Positions 9,906 through 22,021 of a stretch of 64,000 bases of DNA are shown one piece after another. A program made the translations under genes and the position numbers. The stretch spans positions 1,488,001 through 1,552,000 of the forward strand of contig NW_019028979.1 in assembly GCF_002105155.1 (NCBI RefSeq), written 5' to 3'. Position 1 is the stretch's first letter; the number at the start of each line of letters is the position of its first letter. The notes below the pieces were generated by a model. The model saw only the letters and a program-made list of their open reading frames with translations. It did not search any database and was not told the origin of the DNA. This DNA comes from Lobosporangium transversale. Lineage: Eukaryota > Mortierellomycota > Mortierellomycetes > Mortierellales > Mortierellaceae.

Positions 9906-11877
9906 ATGAATGACCAAGGCTCGACCCACCACTCGAATGAAGGAAATGATAGTGTTGTAACTGTTAAGACCTCTCACCGTAATGCTCCCTTGTCTCTGAC
10001 TGATATGCCTGCAGAGGTGATCATGCAGCTTACTATACACCTAAGCACTCGAGACTTTGCCAGCTTCATCCAAACCAACCGGGTCATCTACAGTATCACT
10101 GACTCCCATTATGTCTGGCACCAGCGATTTATCAAAAGATTTGGCCAAGGCCTTCTTGAGGATTATCTGAAAAGTCATAGTCGAGCGGCCAAGGGCAAGG
10201 ACGTGTCACGACAAGCGAGCAACTCTTCCTCCAGAACTTCAACAAGGCCATCAACACCAGAGCAGTCTACTCGTGTTGGTAATAGCGACTTGCCGGGGAC
10301 AGTTTATTATGACCACCTTTATCATAATCATCAGGATCCTGCAGGACGAGAAAGTGAAAGTGGAAGCACGGATGGCGGTGATGATGACGATGACGATGGT
10401 GATGATGGTAATGAAGATAGCAATAGTAGAGGTGATCAAGATGGTGACGATGATGTCGATAAGAATGCCAAGGAATTGCCCAGCGAATGTAGAAAAGTGG
10501 ATCTCCGCAAAACAAACGAACTCAGCAAGAGGCAACTTATTGAACTATACAAGTACTATTGTAAGTGTTACAATGCTCGTCATGCTCAAGATTGTTTCCC
10601 CAGATTCGGGTCAGGTGTACTTGATGTAGACCGGGTACTTCTCATGCATGAATAACCCCTGGTCTCACAAATTTTTATTTTTTATTTTTGCTAGCTCGTG
10701 TTGTTCTTCCCGCTGAAGACTTGTACATTTGTCATTTAGGCGACCAATACTGGAAGATAGTAGAGAGTAGCAGCAGCGAGTTTGGAAAATTGGCACAGCT
10801 CTCTTCAGTTTGGTGGATGGATGTTCAAGGTGTGTTCTATGGTGTTCCCCCTGGAAGATACAAGGTCCAGTGGCGAGTCAAAGTTACCAGTGATGCACCG
10901 ATAATCAATTCAGAGTTTCGAGCAGCACTATTCAACAGATTTGAGGTATGTATATATATATATTCAATTGAATAGATTATAAGATAAGGTTTTGTCAATC
11001 TCTTGTTCCCGTCTATGCTTAGACTAAAATTGCATAAATACCGAGAAATATACACTGAGCATTAACTTTTTTTTTTTCCCTCAATATAATAGGATAAGAC
11101 TGCAGTTGACGATCGGCTAGAAACCATCTGTTTTAAGCCTCGCAATATACAAGAGTTTATGGATCAGACTGATTCTCAAATTTCTAAAAAAGCTCACAAG
11201 AGGCCATTTAGAAGGCTGTTTAAAGAGAGGTTTACAATCCTTGAATTACCTGGAGATCTGGTTATTGAGGGTGATTTTCAAAACGTATTTTTGCAGATCC
11301 GTAACTTTGAAGGGTAAAGATTATAGGCAAATATCTTTTATTATTATGGGAATCACAGCATATTCCACTATTTACTAGATATTTACTTCTGATTGTTTAT
11401 TCGTTGTTAGATGGAAATCAGGGCTATTCATTGACTATGTCCGACTTGTAGACATGAATGATCCCAAATGGAATAAAAAGTTATTATCTGCACGCTCAGG
11501 AAATTCTTCTACAGAAGGATCTGAGGAGGAGGTCAATGACGATGGAGAGGAGTATTATCCAAGTTCTTCGTCTTCAAGCATCCTTCATCAGTTTCAAAAC
11601 GGACTTGGGATCGTTCCGGATGTGAGGCTCAATCCACTGACGTACCGTCCCATAACAATTTCGCGCACAACCTCAACTCAACCGACAACAGCGAGTTCCT
11701 CTTCTACAACTGGGAATCAGTCTGATGATGAAGCAGACGTTAGATTGCGTGGATGGTATAGACTTTATGCTGTCCTTATCCTGTATTGCCTCTATTTTGT
11801 GGACGCAATAGGCATTCCGTCTAATCTCTGCCACATTTTGTGTGTTGTTTTTACATTCTTACTCTTTTAGCACATGA
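9906..11877 (+). CDS. F-box protein with PP2-like C-terminal domain
   Basis: Exons 9906-10560, 10695-10945, 11093-11313, 11411-11755 and a 7-nt terminal piece at 11871-11877 give 492 aa. An F-box lies at residues ~33-80 (LTDMPAEVIMQLTIHLSTRD, then WHQRFIKRFG). A disordered segment with an Asp run (residues ~150-200) follows. A PP2-like (phloem protein 2, PF14299-like) domain covers ~225-400: WKIVESSSSEFGKLAQL, VWWMDVQGVF, VPPGRYKVQWRVK, FTILELPGDLVIEGDFQNV and GWKSGLFIDYVRL. F-box proteins are substrate receptors of SCF ubiquitin ligases, and PP2-type domains bind glycans in plants; the fungal target is unknown. If the last intron (11756-11870) is retained, the frame ends instead at 11870 with a hydrophobic tail; see findings. 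Confidence 0.85.
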
Positions 11878-12319
11878 GCTCTCTTAAGACAAGTGAACAC
11901 TTTCTCGAACGCTTTTTGTAACCGAAGACAAATAGTAATATCATTCGCATGCTTCTCGGACTTCTTTATCTTCCCATTTCTTCACATTTATTGCTGTTAT
12001 AGCTTGTATATCAATTTAATAAAATATGTACTGTTGATAAAAGTCGTTTTCGAAATCATCCAGGAAGCGAAGCTCTTGAGGGCTTGGCCCAGCTATCGGC
12101 ACTAGCCTTCATAAGATTGTTTGCATGTTGATGTCAACCTGATAGCAATCAAGAAGTTGGCGGGAACTTGATATACAAATATACTTGTAGCTCTATTGTT
12201 TGTTGTGCAAACAGTTGTAAGGACAGTCACCTTTTTTTTTTTTTTTTTTTTTAATTTTTTTATTTGACCAAAGAGTCCTTCCTATTCTATATTCTCTTTC
12301 ATTCATTTCACAAATTACC
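11878..12319 (+). other. intergenic region, F-box gene to PDCD2-like gene
   Basis: It contains 3' UTR, a T run at 12231-12260 and the C/T-rich leader of the next gene. Reading frames here are short and show no family signature. Confidence 0.55.
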
Positions 12320-14420
12320 ATGACCATGGACAAGAAACACACAGGAGTACCTAATGGCAAGGCAAATGGAAGTAGAAATGGGAACCGCAACAAAAATAAT
12401 ACAGTAGATAAGCTGACAGAAACGACATCGAATCTCAAGGCCTTGAACCTTGGTGGATCGTCAATAGCTGGGCAGAAAGGCCTCGGCAGTATCAATGGCG
12501 GCAGCAAAAATAACAATAACAATAGCAATAGCCACAAGAGCGGGAAGAAGTCCAAGGCGAGTTCTAAAACAACTGGATCTTCAGCAGTAGCAGCGCAAAC
12601 TTCAGTACAGGCGCCAGCAAAGAAATCAGCCGACCCGGTCCTCTTAGGCATGCCAGATTCCCCCATGGATCCCCAGGACGACACAGACCCATATATTACA
12701 AAAATTGGCGGCATCCCAGTATGTTTTATCAAGATTTCTTACTCCTTGGAACTCATCTCTATCTTACTTCTTAGCATGTCTAATTTCTGATCCTCATTGT
12801 GATCACCACTATCTTAGTCTTGGTTAGATCAAGATGTGCCTGCGCCATCCAAGTATGGAATATGCAAAGCATGCGGCAAGGATATGTACCTCCTACTGCA
12901 AGCCTATGTCCCGCTCGAAAAATCTCCATATGACCGTGTAGTCTATGTATGGGCTTGCAACCAACGACTTTGCATGCGCAAGGAGGGCAGGTAAGCTGCT
13001 GTCTCGGAATTACATCTCTTTTGTTTTCTGGGATCGTTTTGACTAATTGGAACGTTCTCTTTGGTTTGCTTAGTTTCCGAGTTGTCCGTGCACTTAAGTT
13101 AAACCCTGAATATGCACGGAAACTAGAAAAGAAGCCAAAGCTTTCAGTAGCCCCTGTCACCACATCAGCATCAACATCTGGAGCGCCGCTCTTAGCAGCC
13201 AATCCCTTTGCAACATCTGGGGCCACTAATATGGGAAGTACACTCTTTGGTGGATCAAGCGTAGCATTCAACAATCCTTTTGCGTCTGTAGGTTACCAAT
13301 GTAGTCAAATTGGAAAGGATACTAGAAGACTATATTTGAACCTCGGCTGACACCTTTATATGACAATATATTGTTTAAACATAGACCACCAACAATATAA
13401 ATCCTTTCGCACCGCCTCCAGGGTTCGGAACTGGAACCCCTATCACTACTCCACCTTGTACTACTATCAAATCCTTTGCAAGCGCTGCATCTGCAGCTAT
13501 TACCCCGACAGAAGAATCATCCAGCGAATCAGAAGAGGAACACGACACTGTTGAAGGTACATACGTACAAATCGCAAATTCTACAAACAACCCATTTGCC
13601 CATTACCCAATGAACCCGATTTTCTACACACGGCAAATACTTTTTTCCTGATCCTCACTTTTGTATTTCTTTCTGTTTTTCAGAACCTTCAACATGGCCT
13701 GAGAATCCAGTAGGGTTTGACCCATATTACCTCTACATTACTGAGGAAGTCTTGGAAGATTCACATCCATTGGACGACGATATCTCACAACGATACAGCC
13801 ACCTAATGGCTTTAGAAGAAGCCGCAAATAGGAATGATGCTAGCGAGGAGGATGGTGAGGATAGCATTTCAGCCGCCACCTGGAGCGGCGAAGCATACGA
13901 GAAGGCGGCTCTTCCCAAAGGGGTTGATAAAGCATTTAAGAAATTTACAAAGCGCGTCCAATCATGGCCAGATCAATGCGTTCGTTACGATTTCCCTGGT
14001 GTGCCTCTCCTATTCTCATATTCGGATCGTACTGCACATTTGTTACTACCTCCAAATGTTGCTTCTCATTCCAAGCATACTACACCCAGCGCGCACAGAA
14101 TCCCTAGATGTCCAAGCTGTAAAGGTCCTAGAGGATTTGAGTTTCAGTTGATGCCTAATTTATTGTCGCTACTGGATGTCACCTCCAAGAAGTATCTTTC
14201 CGAAGAAGAGAAGAAAAGCTTAAAGGAACGGAAAGGAGCTCAAGTATTTGATATTGGAATGGAATGGGGCACTGTTCTAGTATACAGCTGCGTGGAGGAT
14301 TGCTTTGGCAAGAAAGCCACGGCAGCAGCGATGCAAGGCGAGGATGATGACAATAGCAATAATAATTCACAAAAGGTTAAATATTTTGAAGAAGTCGCCT
14401 TAGTACAGTTTGAAGACTAA
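12320..14420 (+). CDS. PDCD2/Tsr4-family ribosomal-protein chaperone
   Basis: Five exons (12320-12718, 12818-12990, 13074-13287, 13385-13556, 13684-14420) give 564 aa. After a disordered, Lys/Asn/Ser-rich N-terminus comes the PDCD2 N-terminal domain (ITKIGGIP, SWLDQDVPAP, then a zinc ribbon with ICKACGKDM and WACNQRLCMRK). A Ser/Ala-rich linker with three NPFA motifs follows. The PDCD2_C domain is at ~410-564 and includes RYDFPGVPLLFSYSD, a CPSCKGPRGFEFQLMPNLL zinc knuckle, and a C-terminal segment containing DIGMEWGTVLVYSC. Yeast Tsr4 and animal PDCD2 are dedicated chaperones of ribosomal protein uS5 (Rps2) in 40S assembly. That role is inferred from family. The gene converges on the Mtc1-like gene (119-bp gap). 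Confidence 0.93.
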
Positions 14421-14539
14421 GAAAAGCTTATTAAATACACATAAACTCGAGTGAAACATTTCTGTTATATTTGATGATGAAAACGGCTACAGTCGAAACT
14501 AGATAACAAGCATTAAAAAAAACCCCCTCTACTCTTTAC

Positions 14540-16055
14540 CTAACCACTAGGAGTATTCAATGCACCCTGCCCCGAAGCTTTGGCTTCCTGCTCTTGCTTC
14601 TGTTGTTGATCCAATAGTTGTTGCTTGGCTTGTGCTTCAGCCTCCAAGATCTGAAGTCTTTGGATCTCATCGCCCTTCATCCTCGTCCAGACATAGTCCT
14701 GTGCAATTACTCCGACAGCAAGGCGGATACAATCCACCATCCTATCCTCAACCCACTCATTCTCTTCGTAAGGGATCAATAACCATTGAGCAGGCATACT
14801 CTGCGAGCAAGACTCAAAATTGAGCTTATGGGTGGGGTCGTGAAGGACAATGACGAATGTGAGGAATGTATCTTTGTCCATGGCCTTACTGCTGGTTTCA
14901 CCTTCTGAGCCCTTTGAAGCATCAGCAGCCTTTGAAGCATTGAAGCCATGACGAGGTACGCGGCAAGGCTGGATGGCCATAAAAACAGGACAGACGGATG
15001 CATTTGTATTGGGATTCTTGGTGGCAGTAGGCGCCGATCCTTGGTATTTCTCTACATCGTAGTGTGACTTGACCAAATGTTCAATGTTGGCTTTCGCGAG
15101 TTTGACAGCTTGTTCATAGCCTTCACAAGCGTTCAATTGTCGATCCTCAGGTGCGATATCTTCTGATCCTGGGCTAGTGGTGCCTGCACCTTGATGGACG
15201 ACCACGTCGCCGCCATCAGTCTGCTCCATTACTTTGGAGAAAGCTTTGTAGACAATCGACTCCAGACCGACGTAACCAACCATATCATGTGCAAGCCAAA
15301 CCTCAACAATTTCATGCTCTGCTATCGGTGGTGCTACCACGTCCAGGACTGCAGTCATGGAACTAAGTGTCAAAGACTTGATATCGTTTCCTTTTGGAGA
15401 ATAAAATAAAATAAAATAAAATAAAAATGGAGCTGAGTTATTTTTTCTTTTCCATTCTTTTTCTTTCTTTTCCTTTCTTTGTAAAAATTTTCAACTTACC
15501 AATCTTGCCAATGTTCTCCGCGTTGACAAAGCCTTTGACGCGATTCTCGAAATTCTTAGTAGCCTGACTCTCCATGGTCGCTTTCACTGAACTCTGGACT
15601 ACAGTCTGTGTGGTCTTGACGGCCTCAGAAGCAGTTGACCATAAGCTACCTAGCCACGATGACCTTGTATCTACTGGTGCCTGCGGTTGCTGTTGTTGTT
15701 GATGCTGCTGATGTTGTTGCTGTTGCTGTTGCTGAAGATACCTTGAAGGCAATGCCGCAGACGCGTCATAGATCGATTGCTTTCCTTGTGAACCTGTAGG
15801 TGACTGAACCTTGGAGTCCAACCCAGTGGTAGATGAGGCAGCGGACTGAGTGATTTCGTCTAGAAAGTCGAGAACAGATTGCTCATCCTGTGGATTGGCT
15901 CCGTTTCCAGCAACACCATCCGAAGTCGAGGGCACATTCAGAGCATGGGAAGTGCCGTCGGAGTCATGAGTTAAAGAGCCAGTTCCGGTCTTATTTGTGG
16001 GCGCAGTATCAAGCGAGTCGAGAAACTGAAGAACGTCGTCGTCCTTTGAAGACAT
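14540..16055 (-). CDS. Mtc1-like protein (DUF5427 family)
   Basis: Two exons (16055-15500 and 15390-14540) give 468 aa. The N-terminus DDDVLQFLDSL and the second VLDFLDEI motif are typical of the Mtc1/DUF5427 family. A polyglutamine/His tract lies at about residues 105-125. A central block (SWLGSLWSTASEAVKTTQTV) is followed by the conserved C-terminal domain (LTLSSMTAVLDVVAPPIAEH, VWLAHDMVGY, a segment ending FESCSQSMPAQWLLIPYEEN). Yeast Mtc1 was named from a telomere-capping genetic screen and behaves as a cytosolic/coat-associated protein of unclear biochemistry. The splice junction falls between NIGKIG and NDIKSL with correct phase. A 31-nt homopolymer sits 5 nt upstream of the start codon. 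Confidence 0.82.
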
Positions 16056-16058
16056 TTT

Positions 16059-16093
<35 letters not shown>

Positions 16094-16330
16094 AAAAGAA
16101 AAAGAAAAGAAAAGAAAAGCAAGAAAGAAAGAAAGAAAAAAAGAGAGAAAGTGTTTATCGTGTTTTGAACAAACTAAAGTGAAAAGGCTGATGCAAAATG
16201 GAGCACTAATGAATAGAGAAGCAGATAAAGCTCAGCTCGTCCCTCCCTGCAAAAGAAGGTTGAAACGAGAACCTCACCTCCGTGGCTTGTAGTAAATTTG
16301 TCTTTATTGTAATATTTTAGCAGTAGATTT

Positions 16331-16553
16331 TTAACTGAACATCTTGCTGTATGCAGCCTTCTCCTTCTTCTTGAAGGCAGCTTGTTTGGAGCTGATCACA
16401 GACAATAAACTTGTGAACGTAGTATCACCAGGCGCAAGGTCCAATCCACGTTGAGCATATTTCTTGGCATCTTCGAACTCACTCAATCCCAGATATGCCT
16501 GTGCGAGACGATAGGTGACTTTAACATGGTCGGGTTGGCTGCTCAAGGCCTAC

Positions 16554-16584
<31 letters not shown>

Positions 16585-17760
16585 AAATGTATGAGCAATA
16601 TGTTACGGAACGAAATCAAAATCGATAATTTAAAAGTAAAGCATAGTGACAATACCTGCAGACATGCTTCCGCAGCCTTTCCGTTTTCGTTCAGTTTCAA
16701 GTAAGCAGCAGCCAAGTTGGCGAGAAGAGCTACCTTGAGGGGCGTGGCCTCTTGAATCTGTTCTTCAGTGGCGCCTTCAAAATCCTTAAGTGCATCAGCA
16801 CCTTCCTTATATGCCTTTGCAGCCGTCGCGTTATCTCCTGCCTTGAATGATTCATTTCCTTGGTCCTTCTTCTTCTTAGCAAGGGCCAACTTAGCTTTGG
16901 GATTATCGGCAGACTAAATATAATACCAACAAGGAAAAAGAGAAATGTGTAAGAGTTTGATATATGGATCTTAGCGCGTTGAGAATGAACAATATGGCAA
17001 TGATATATACCTCTTGGAAATCGAACAGCTCGACCTCAAATTTAAGAGTCGAATTTCCAGGGATCTTTGGTGGGCTTCCGTGTTCACCGTAAGCTGACAT
17101 TGGTTATTAATCCACGAATAAAATTTTAGAATATCAGACACAATGTCTTCATTCTATCTCAAATAAAAAGATGACCAGGCGGTTTACGTACCATATGACG
17201 GAGCACACACAAGCTCTGCTAACTCTCCAACCTTCATTGTCTTGACACCCTCATCCCATCCCTTGATTACTTGGCCTAATGAATGGCATAAATTAAAATA
17301 AATAAAAGAGATGAGGAAAATGGTATCGGGCTTCTAACTCAAGCAGCTAATTTGCAATTGATATGTTTGAATCATCAACCTCTGAAGAAATGTCTTACCA
17401 ACGCCGAGCTTGAAGTTGAAAGGAGAGCCACGGTCGCGCGAAGAGTCAAACTTGTCGCCGTTGCTAAAGAGCGTTCCAACATAATGAACTAATCTCAAAG
17501 GTAAATGATCATGATAGCATGGAAGGTGAGAATGCAGTTTACTGTGCGTTCTTAAAAAACCAGTGATTTTTTGTATAATAATCATTGTCTATCATATCTA
17601 CCGTTGCTGTTCAATACACTAAAACACTGAAATTCAGGCCCTTACCAGTAACATTCGAGCCTTTTGTGGGGGAATCGCCAGAACCCTCACGAAGGATCTT
17701 CTTCCAAAGCAATCCATCGACAACGGGAAGGTAGTCTTCAGGGATATTCAGGTCGCTCAT
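16331..17760 (-). CDS. FKBP-type peptidyl-prolyl isomerase with TPR repeats
   Basis: Six exons (17760-17646, 17488-17399, 17275-17192, 17093-17011, 16913-16656, 16549-16331) give 282 aa. A single FKBP domain covers residues ~5-122: [57 protein letters not shown]. Active-site aromatics (Tyr of HYVG, Phe of KFDSS, Trp of KGWDEG, Tyr of AYGEHG) are all present. About three TPR units follow from ~130 to 265, and the protein ends in a Lys-rich helix. This is the plan of FKBP51/52-like co-chaperones that dock on Hsp90, but with one PPIase domain instead of two. The role is prolyl isomerisation and Hsp90 client assistance, inferred. Several introns carry long A/T runs. Confidence 0.94.
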
Positions 17761-18468
17761 GATGAATAAATAGGTGGAAGTAAATGTGTAAGATTGAATG
17801 AATTGTAGATCTTTTTCTTTTCGAGATGTCTTGCCTTTTTATGTGTGCACCATTGGCTACTTTTCTGGAGTGTTCTTTGCGCCAGTCACAGACGCGTTTG
17901 TGTAATGCATAGAAAAAAAAAAAAAAAAAAAAAAAACAAGTATACTCCCCACAAGTGCATAATTCGCTCTCCGAGTCCTAGACTAAAACTGAAACGGGTA
18001 AGAGTAATGGATGGTTAAATGGCTGAGCGAGCAACAAGTACGGTAACCCAATTGTAGGATGTGCAGCCACGAGCCGAAAGAAAAAAAACAGACAACATAA
18101 TAAAGATAACAATTGCGTTTGAAAGACAGGAAGGATTTGCAAAAATGCATACACTAGCCGTTGCATATCGCCCCTTTTCATTTAATGTCTCCATTGGCCT
18201 GTGGGTATGCTTGAAATAGAAGGCATCTTTTTTTATTCATACTTTTATGCAAAAAAAAAAAAAAAAAAAAATGTATAAAAAGTGCATCAACCCCATGTGT
18301 AACAAATGAAGGATAAATAAATGGACATTGATCTGCATTTCTCACAAAGAACATTAAAAAAAGCTCCTTCTGAGTTCTCCTCAACCTCTTTTATCTTTAT
18401 CTTGTTCTTCCTTAAAACTTTCCAAAGCTCTGATCTTGGCTCTAGTTCCATTATAATTAATCATCAAA
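17761..18468. other. divergent intergenic region between FKBP-TPR and the disordered orphan
   Basis: This ~700-bp head-to-head region serves genes on both sides. It contains A runs at ~17911-17936 and ~18248-18270. Frames in it lack conserved features and I see no gene. Confidence 0.55.
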
Positions 18469-21045
18469 ATGAAGACTAAAAGTTGGACCAAGCTGTTCAA
18501 ACTGTCCAGGTCCACAAACACTGCCTTGACATCTACCTCAATTACTACCTCAGGCTCCTCAACGGATTTACCATACATACCACCGCCACCTGCATTGCAT
18601 ACTAACATCCCATCATCCTCAATCTTGGCCACACCTCCGAACAAGAAGCAAATCGCACGGTCGATCTTTGGGCTTGGTGGTGGAAATAGCTCCGTTCACA
18701 GTCTCCTAACATCAGTTCTCAGCTTGAGCAACGAACAAGGCACTCCCAAGGCTTCGACTCAGCCTTACGTTGCCACATCGACTGCAAGCAGCACCACTTT
18801 GCATTCAAGCTTCAATGCGAAAAATGATTCATCTACCGTCTCCGGCAGTGAGGAACTCGAAACCACAACACTTTACTACTATCCACCACCTCCCCCATCG
18901 CCAGTGGCCCCAGAAACCCAGAGTAAAAAGAAGGATCGGCCACCAAAACACCAGGAAAAACAGAATTATCTACACCATGAATTAACTGAACTGGACAATC
19001 ATCGCGATCCCAAAGAATCAGACAGCTTCTTGACAGGCACCTCAATGGGCGATCATCAGAGCAACAAAAGCTCAGGCAACACCAGTTACAATTCAGAGAT
19101 GGGTACCACACGAGCCAGATCTGGTAGTATGCCCTCAAGCCCACCTCCAGCTTATTGGACATCCTCCAAGCCGCGACCACACGAGCTTACATCCTTACCA
19201 CAGCAATATGTTCAGTATTTGCAATTGCAGCAACAGCAGCAGCATAATCAACAGAAATCATCTGTAAGCCAAACCCCTACTCCTACTTCAGCCAATATCC
19301 CAATACAAATTGCGAAGGGCTCAGGAAGCGAGTCTGGCTGGGGACTATCATATTCAAGCGATGTAATCAAAAGATTGAGGGGGTCAATTGTAAGCATGAC
19401 AAAGACCGGATCTTGTCCGTCTGCATTTTTAGGACCTTCTCCGCCGACGAATAGCCATATACGTGACCTCAAGAGCATCTCAAAGAAGAGTTGCACTGAT
19501 GAACCATTCATGCCGTCTTCGAGCGTCCTACTCTGCCCCAATAATACTCCCACTGTATCTGATGAACTAAAGTCTATATTAATGGCTCAGAGTGCCACCC
19601 AGCCACGGGCAGCAGATGAAATGACTCATGAGGAGCTAGTAAAAGCCGTGGACACGCTTCATGACACTGTCGATGACCTATCTCGCAAGCTTGCAATGGT
19701 GATGAGTGTCACTGGTAATGTTCATGCCCAACACCAGCAGCGGCAGCAGTTGTCAAGTGTTTGTTTGCCAGTATCAACAACGCTCACCACTTCAGCGCCT
19801 TTCTTGGCTCACATTGATGACCTACAGCACCAGCTCTATCCTCAATTTCAATCGTCCCAATTATCAGTTTCACCAATATCTACTCTTGAGCCCTTGCCGA
19901 TTAAAGATGTAGAGAAAGACATACTGCCGGGCCCTGTAGCCTCACCAACAACCAAGCAGAGCTGGTCGCAGACCAATAGTCAACGTACTTATCGTCGGCA
20001 AGCATCACCTCCTCCCCCACCAAGGTTGCAGGCCTTCTATAAGCTACCAACTCTACAGCTCTCATCACCTTCACTGCCCATTTCACCATCTACTCTTCAG
20101 CCTCCACCATCATATTCAATTCCCCCTCCTCCTGTTGCTTCTATTTCTTTAGCAACATCTGTAACACCCCCACAACTGACAACACAATTTCTCTCGCCAT
20201 CACTGCGTCGTAATCTATCCACTCCAAAACTCATATCGACCAGCGTCCAGCCCAGTGAGGTACCTGATCCACACCCGCACGACCATGACGCAGGCACTGT
20301 CGATCCTATCATTATTAGCACAGCTTGCATTGATAATCCATTAAATACCACCCTTACAAATAAACCAGCCACTCGCAACCACACCATCGGAAGCCTAAGC
20401 ACCAAAGTAGAAGTAACTGCTTTACATGAAAAGAAAACGCTCTCAACCTTCTCTGACTCCATCCACCAAACAATTCAAAACTATAGCACCGATATACCGG
20501 GACAAGGATATAAGGCACGAAAGCGACAGTGCACCAATAAAGCATTTGAACGGGATAATACACAGCAGTCGAGCCCCATCATCTTATGTGCTCCACTAAT
20601 CCATAAAACACAACCTCCGATCATCGCTTCTGGCAAAGTAAAAGTCAAAACTTCATCACAGTCACCTTCTTTTCATTCACGCGTACGCCCAGACAAAAAA
20701 TCGCGATATGGGCGTGTGTTTCCAAGTACAATAACAATTGCAGGTGCAAGCGCAATAGAGTGTAGAAATACGACGATAAGAGTAAGGAACCATCCTATCC
20801 GACCAGCTCGTTCTAGTGAGGATTTGTCTTCAACGCTTGCACGGATGGATGACACATTAGCGATCCTCCAACATGAATGGCCAGAATTGTTCGCGAATAT
20901 ACATGAAGAGCAAGAATTGGATCATCCATCCAAGGCTCAAAAGGATCGGTCAAATACTCTCTGTTTGAACGATCAAGTCTTGGCGATGGAAGGGCAGTTA
21001 CGCGTGGAATTAATGCAAAACAATAGCAACAGCATCGCAAGGTAG
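18469..21045 (+). CDS. 858-aa intrinsically disordered protein of unknown function
   Basis: A single uninterrupted exon, which is unusual here because almost every other long gene has introns. The protein is dominated by Ser, Thr, Pro and Gln with many PPPP motifs, a short Gln tract near residue 255, and basic C-terminal patches (RPDKKSRYGR). Two segments look ordered. One is a predicted amphipathic helix or coiled coil at ~385-410 (EELVKAVDTLHDTVDDLSRK). The other is a C-terminal helix at ~800-825 (LARMDDTLAILQHEWPELF). I recognise no domain, signal peptide or membrane segment. The long Pro-rich linkers suggest a scaffold with SH3/WW-binding sites, but this is only inference. The ATG at 18469 follows an A-rich context and is the first in frame. 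Confidence 0.8.
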   Translation: MKTKSWTKLFKLSRSTNTALTSTSITTSGSSTDLPYIPPPPALHTNIPSSSILATPPNKKQIARSIFGLGGGNSSVHSLLTSVLSLSNEQGTPKASTQPYVATSTASSTTLHSSFNAKNDSSTVSGSEELETTTLYYYPPPPPSPVAPETQSKKKDRPPKHQEKQNYLHHELTELDNHRDPKESDSFLTGTSMGDHQSNKSSGNTSYNSEMGTTRARSGSMPSSPPPAYWTSSKPRPHELTSLPQQYVQYLQLQQQQQHNQQKSSVSQTPTPTSANIPIQIAKGSGSESGWGLSYSSDVIKRLRGSIVSMTKTGSCPSAFLGPSPPTNSHIRDLKSISKKSCTDEPFMPSSSVLLCPNNTPTVSDELKSILMAQSATQPRAADEMTHEELVKAVDTLHDTVDDLSRKLAMVMSVTGNVHAQHQQRQQLSSVCLPVSTTLTTSAPFLAHIDDLQHQLYPQFQSSQLSVSPISTLEPLPIKDVEKDILPGPVASPTTKQSWSQTNSQRTYRRQASPPPPPRLQAFYKLPTLQLSSPSLPISPSTLQPPPSYSIPPPPVASISLATSVTPPQLTTQFLSPSLRRNLSTPKLISTSVQPSEVPDPHPHDHDAGTVDPIIISTACIDNPLNTTLTNKPATRNHTIGSLSTKVEVTALHEKKTLSTFSDSIHQTIQNYSTDIPGQGYKARKRQCTNKAFERDNTQQSSPIILCAPLIHKTQPPIIASGKVKVKTSSQSPSFHSRVRPDKKSRYGRVFPSTITIAGASAIECRNTTIRVRNHPIRPARSSEDLSSTLARMDDTLAILQHEWPELFANIHEEQELDHPSKAQKDRSNTLCLNDQVLAMEGQLRVELMQNNSNSIAR

Positions 21046-22021
21046 TCTTTCTATTAAACATAAATCTTGATGTTGATCACGGTTATGAGTATACGGAGCC
21101 TAGATGGTCTCTTTTGTTTGAGGATCAACAAAAAAAGAAAAGAAAAATATAAATATAAATATAAATAAATTGACATTAAGGGCAAATATGTTTAAATAGC
21201 TAGAATACATGGCGCTGTACACTGAAGTTTTTAATTTCTTGCTTTGCGCCAACCTGTGACCATTTAGCAATGAAAACAGCAAGCATTGTATATATTTATA
21301 TGTATATTAAATTCTCGTGTGCTCAGCGCCAGGGTCCAGAACCATGGTATTCATGATATATATATACTTTTATGATGCGACGAGAGAAAATTCAAAACAA
21401 GTACAAACATGAAACAAGGAGGTCACACAAGGAGGCAAGCCAGTATCACATTTTTCACTCTTCTCATCGCAGTGTGCATTTGTCATACAATCCACATTCC
21501 AGTGCATTTTCATGATGCTCACATAAATTTAAACAGATATTCAAAGGGATTTGTTTTTGTTTTTGTTTTTTTTTCTTTCTTCAACTCTACTTCGTCGCTC
21601 TCAGTGATGCTCTTGTTGATTTGATGTTGATTTTCTTGTGGTGATTTGCTGACCAAGGGCGTCTGTTTGCCAGAGGCGAATGTTAATCCTCTTTTACCTT
21701 TTTGTAGGCGCCAGAATAATGTCATAATTCCAATAGTATAAAACCAATCGATCCTTCCTGGCAACCTTCTTTATTCTCCTTCAACTTTTTTTTTTTTTTC
21801 CTCTTTTTATGACCTTTAACCTTTAATTTCTCTGTCGTTTTTTTTTTTTTTTTTTTTTTTTTTTTTCTCCATCTCTATTTTTGTACCCTCTTTACCTGTC
21901 TTTCTTTTACGCACGCCCCTTGTATATTTCCATATTCTCTCTTATTTGCATTTTGTCACATTCGCACTGTGACGACATTAAATAATACCTTGCTATCATC
22001 CAATCCCTTTCCAGCGGCACA
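21046..22021 (+). other. intergenic region upstream of kelch gene 1
   Basis: It holds the 3' UTR of the disordered orphan, AT-rich sequence, and two T-rich tracts (21787-21800 and 21840-21866) before a C/T-rich leader. No coding signal was found. Confidence 0.55.

Noticed and set aside
10251-10629. Met/Val/Ile-rich frames on both strands
   Set aside because: Shadows of the GATGA-rich Asp run within the F-box gene.
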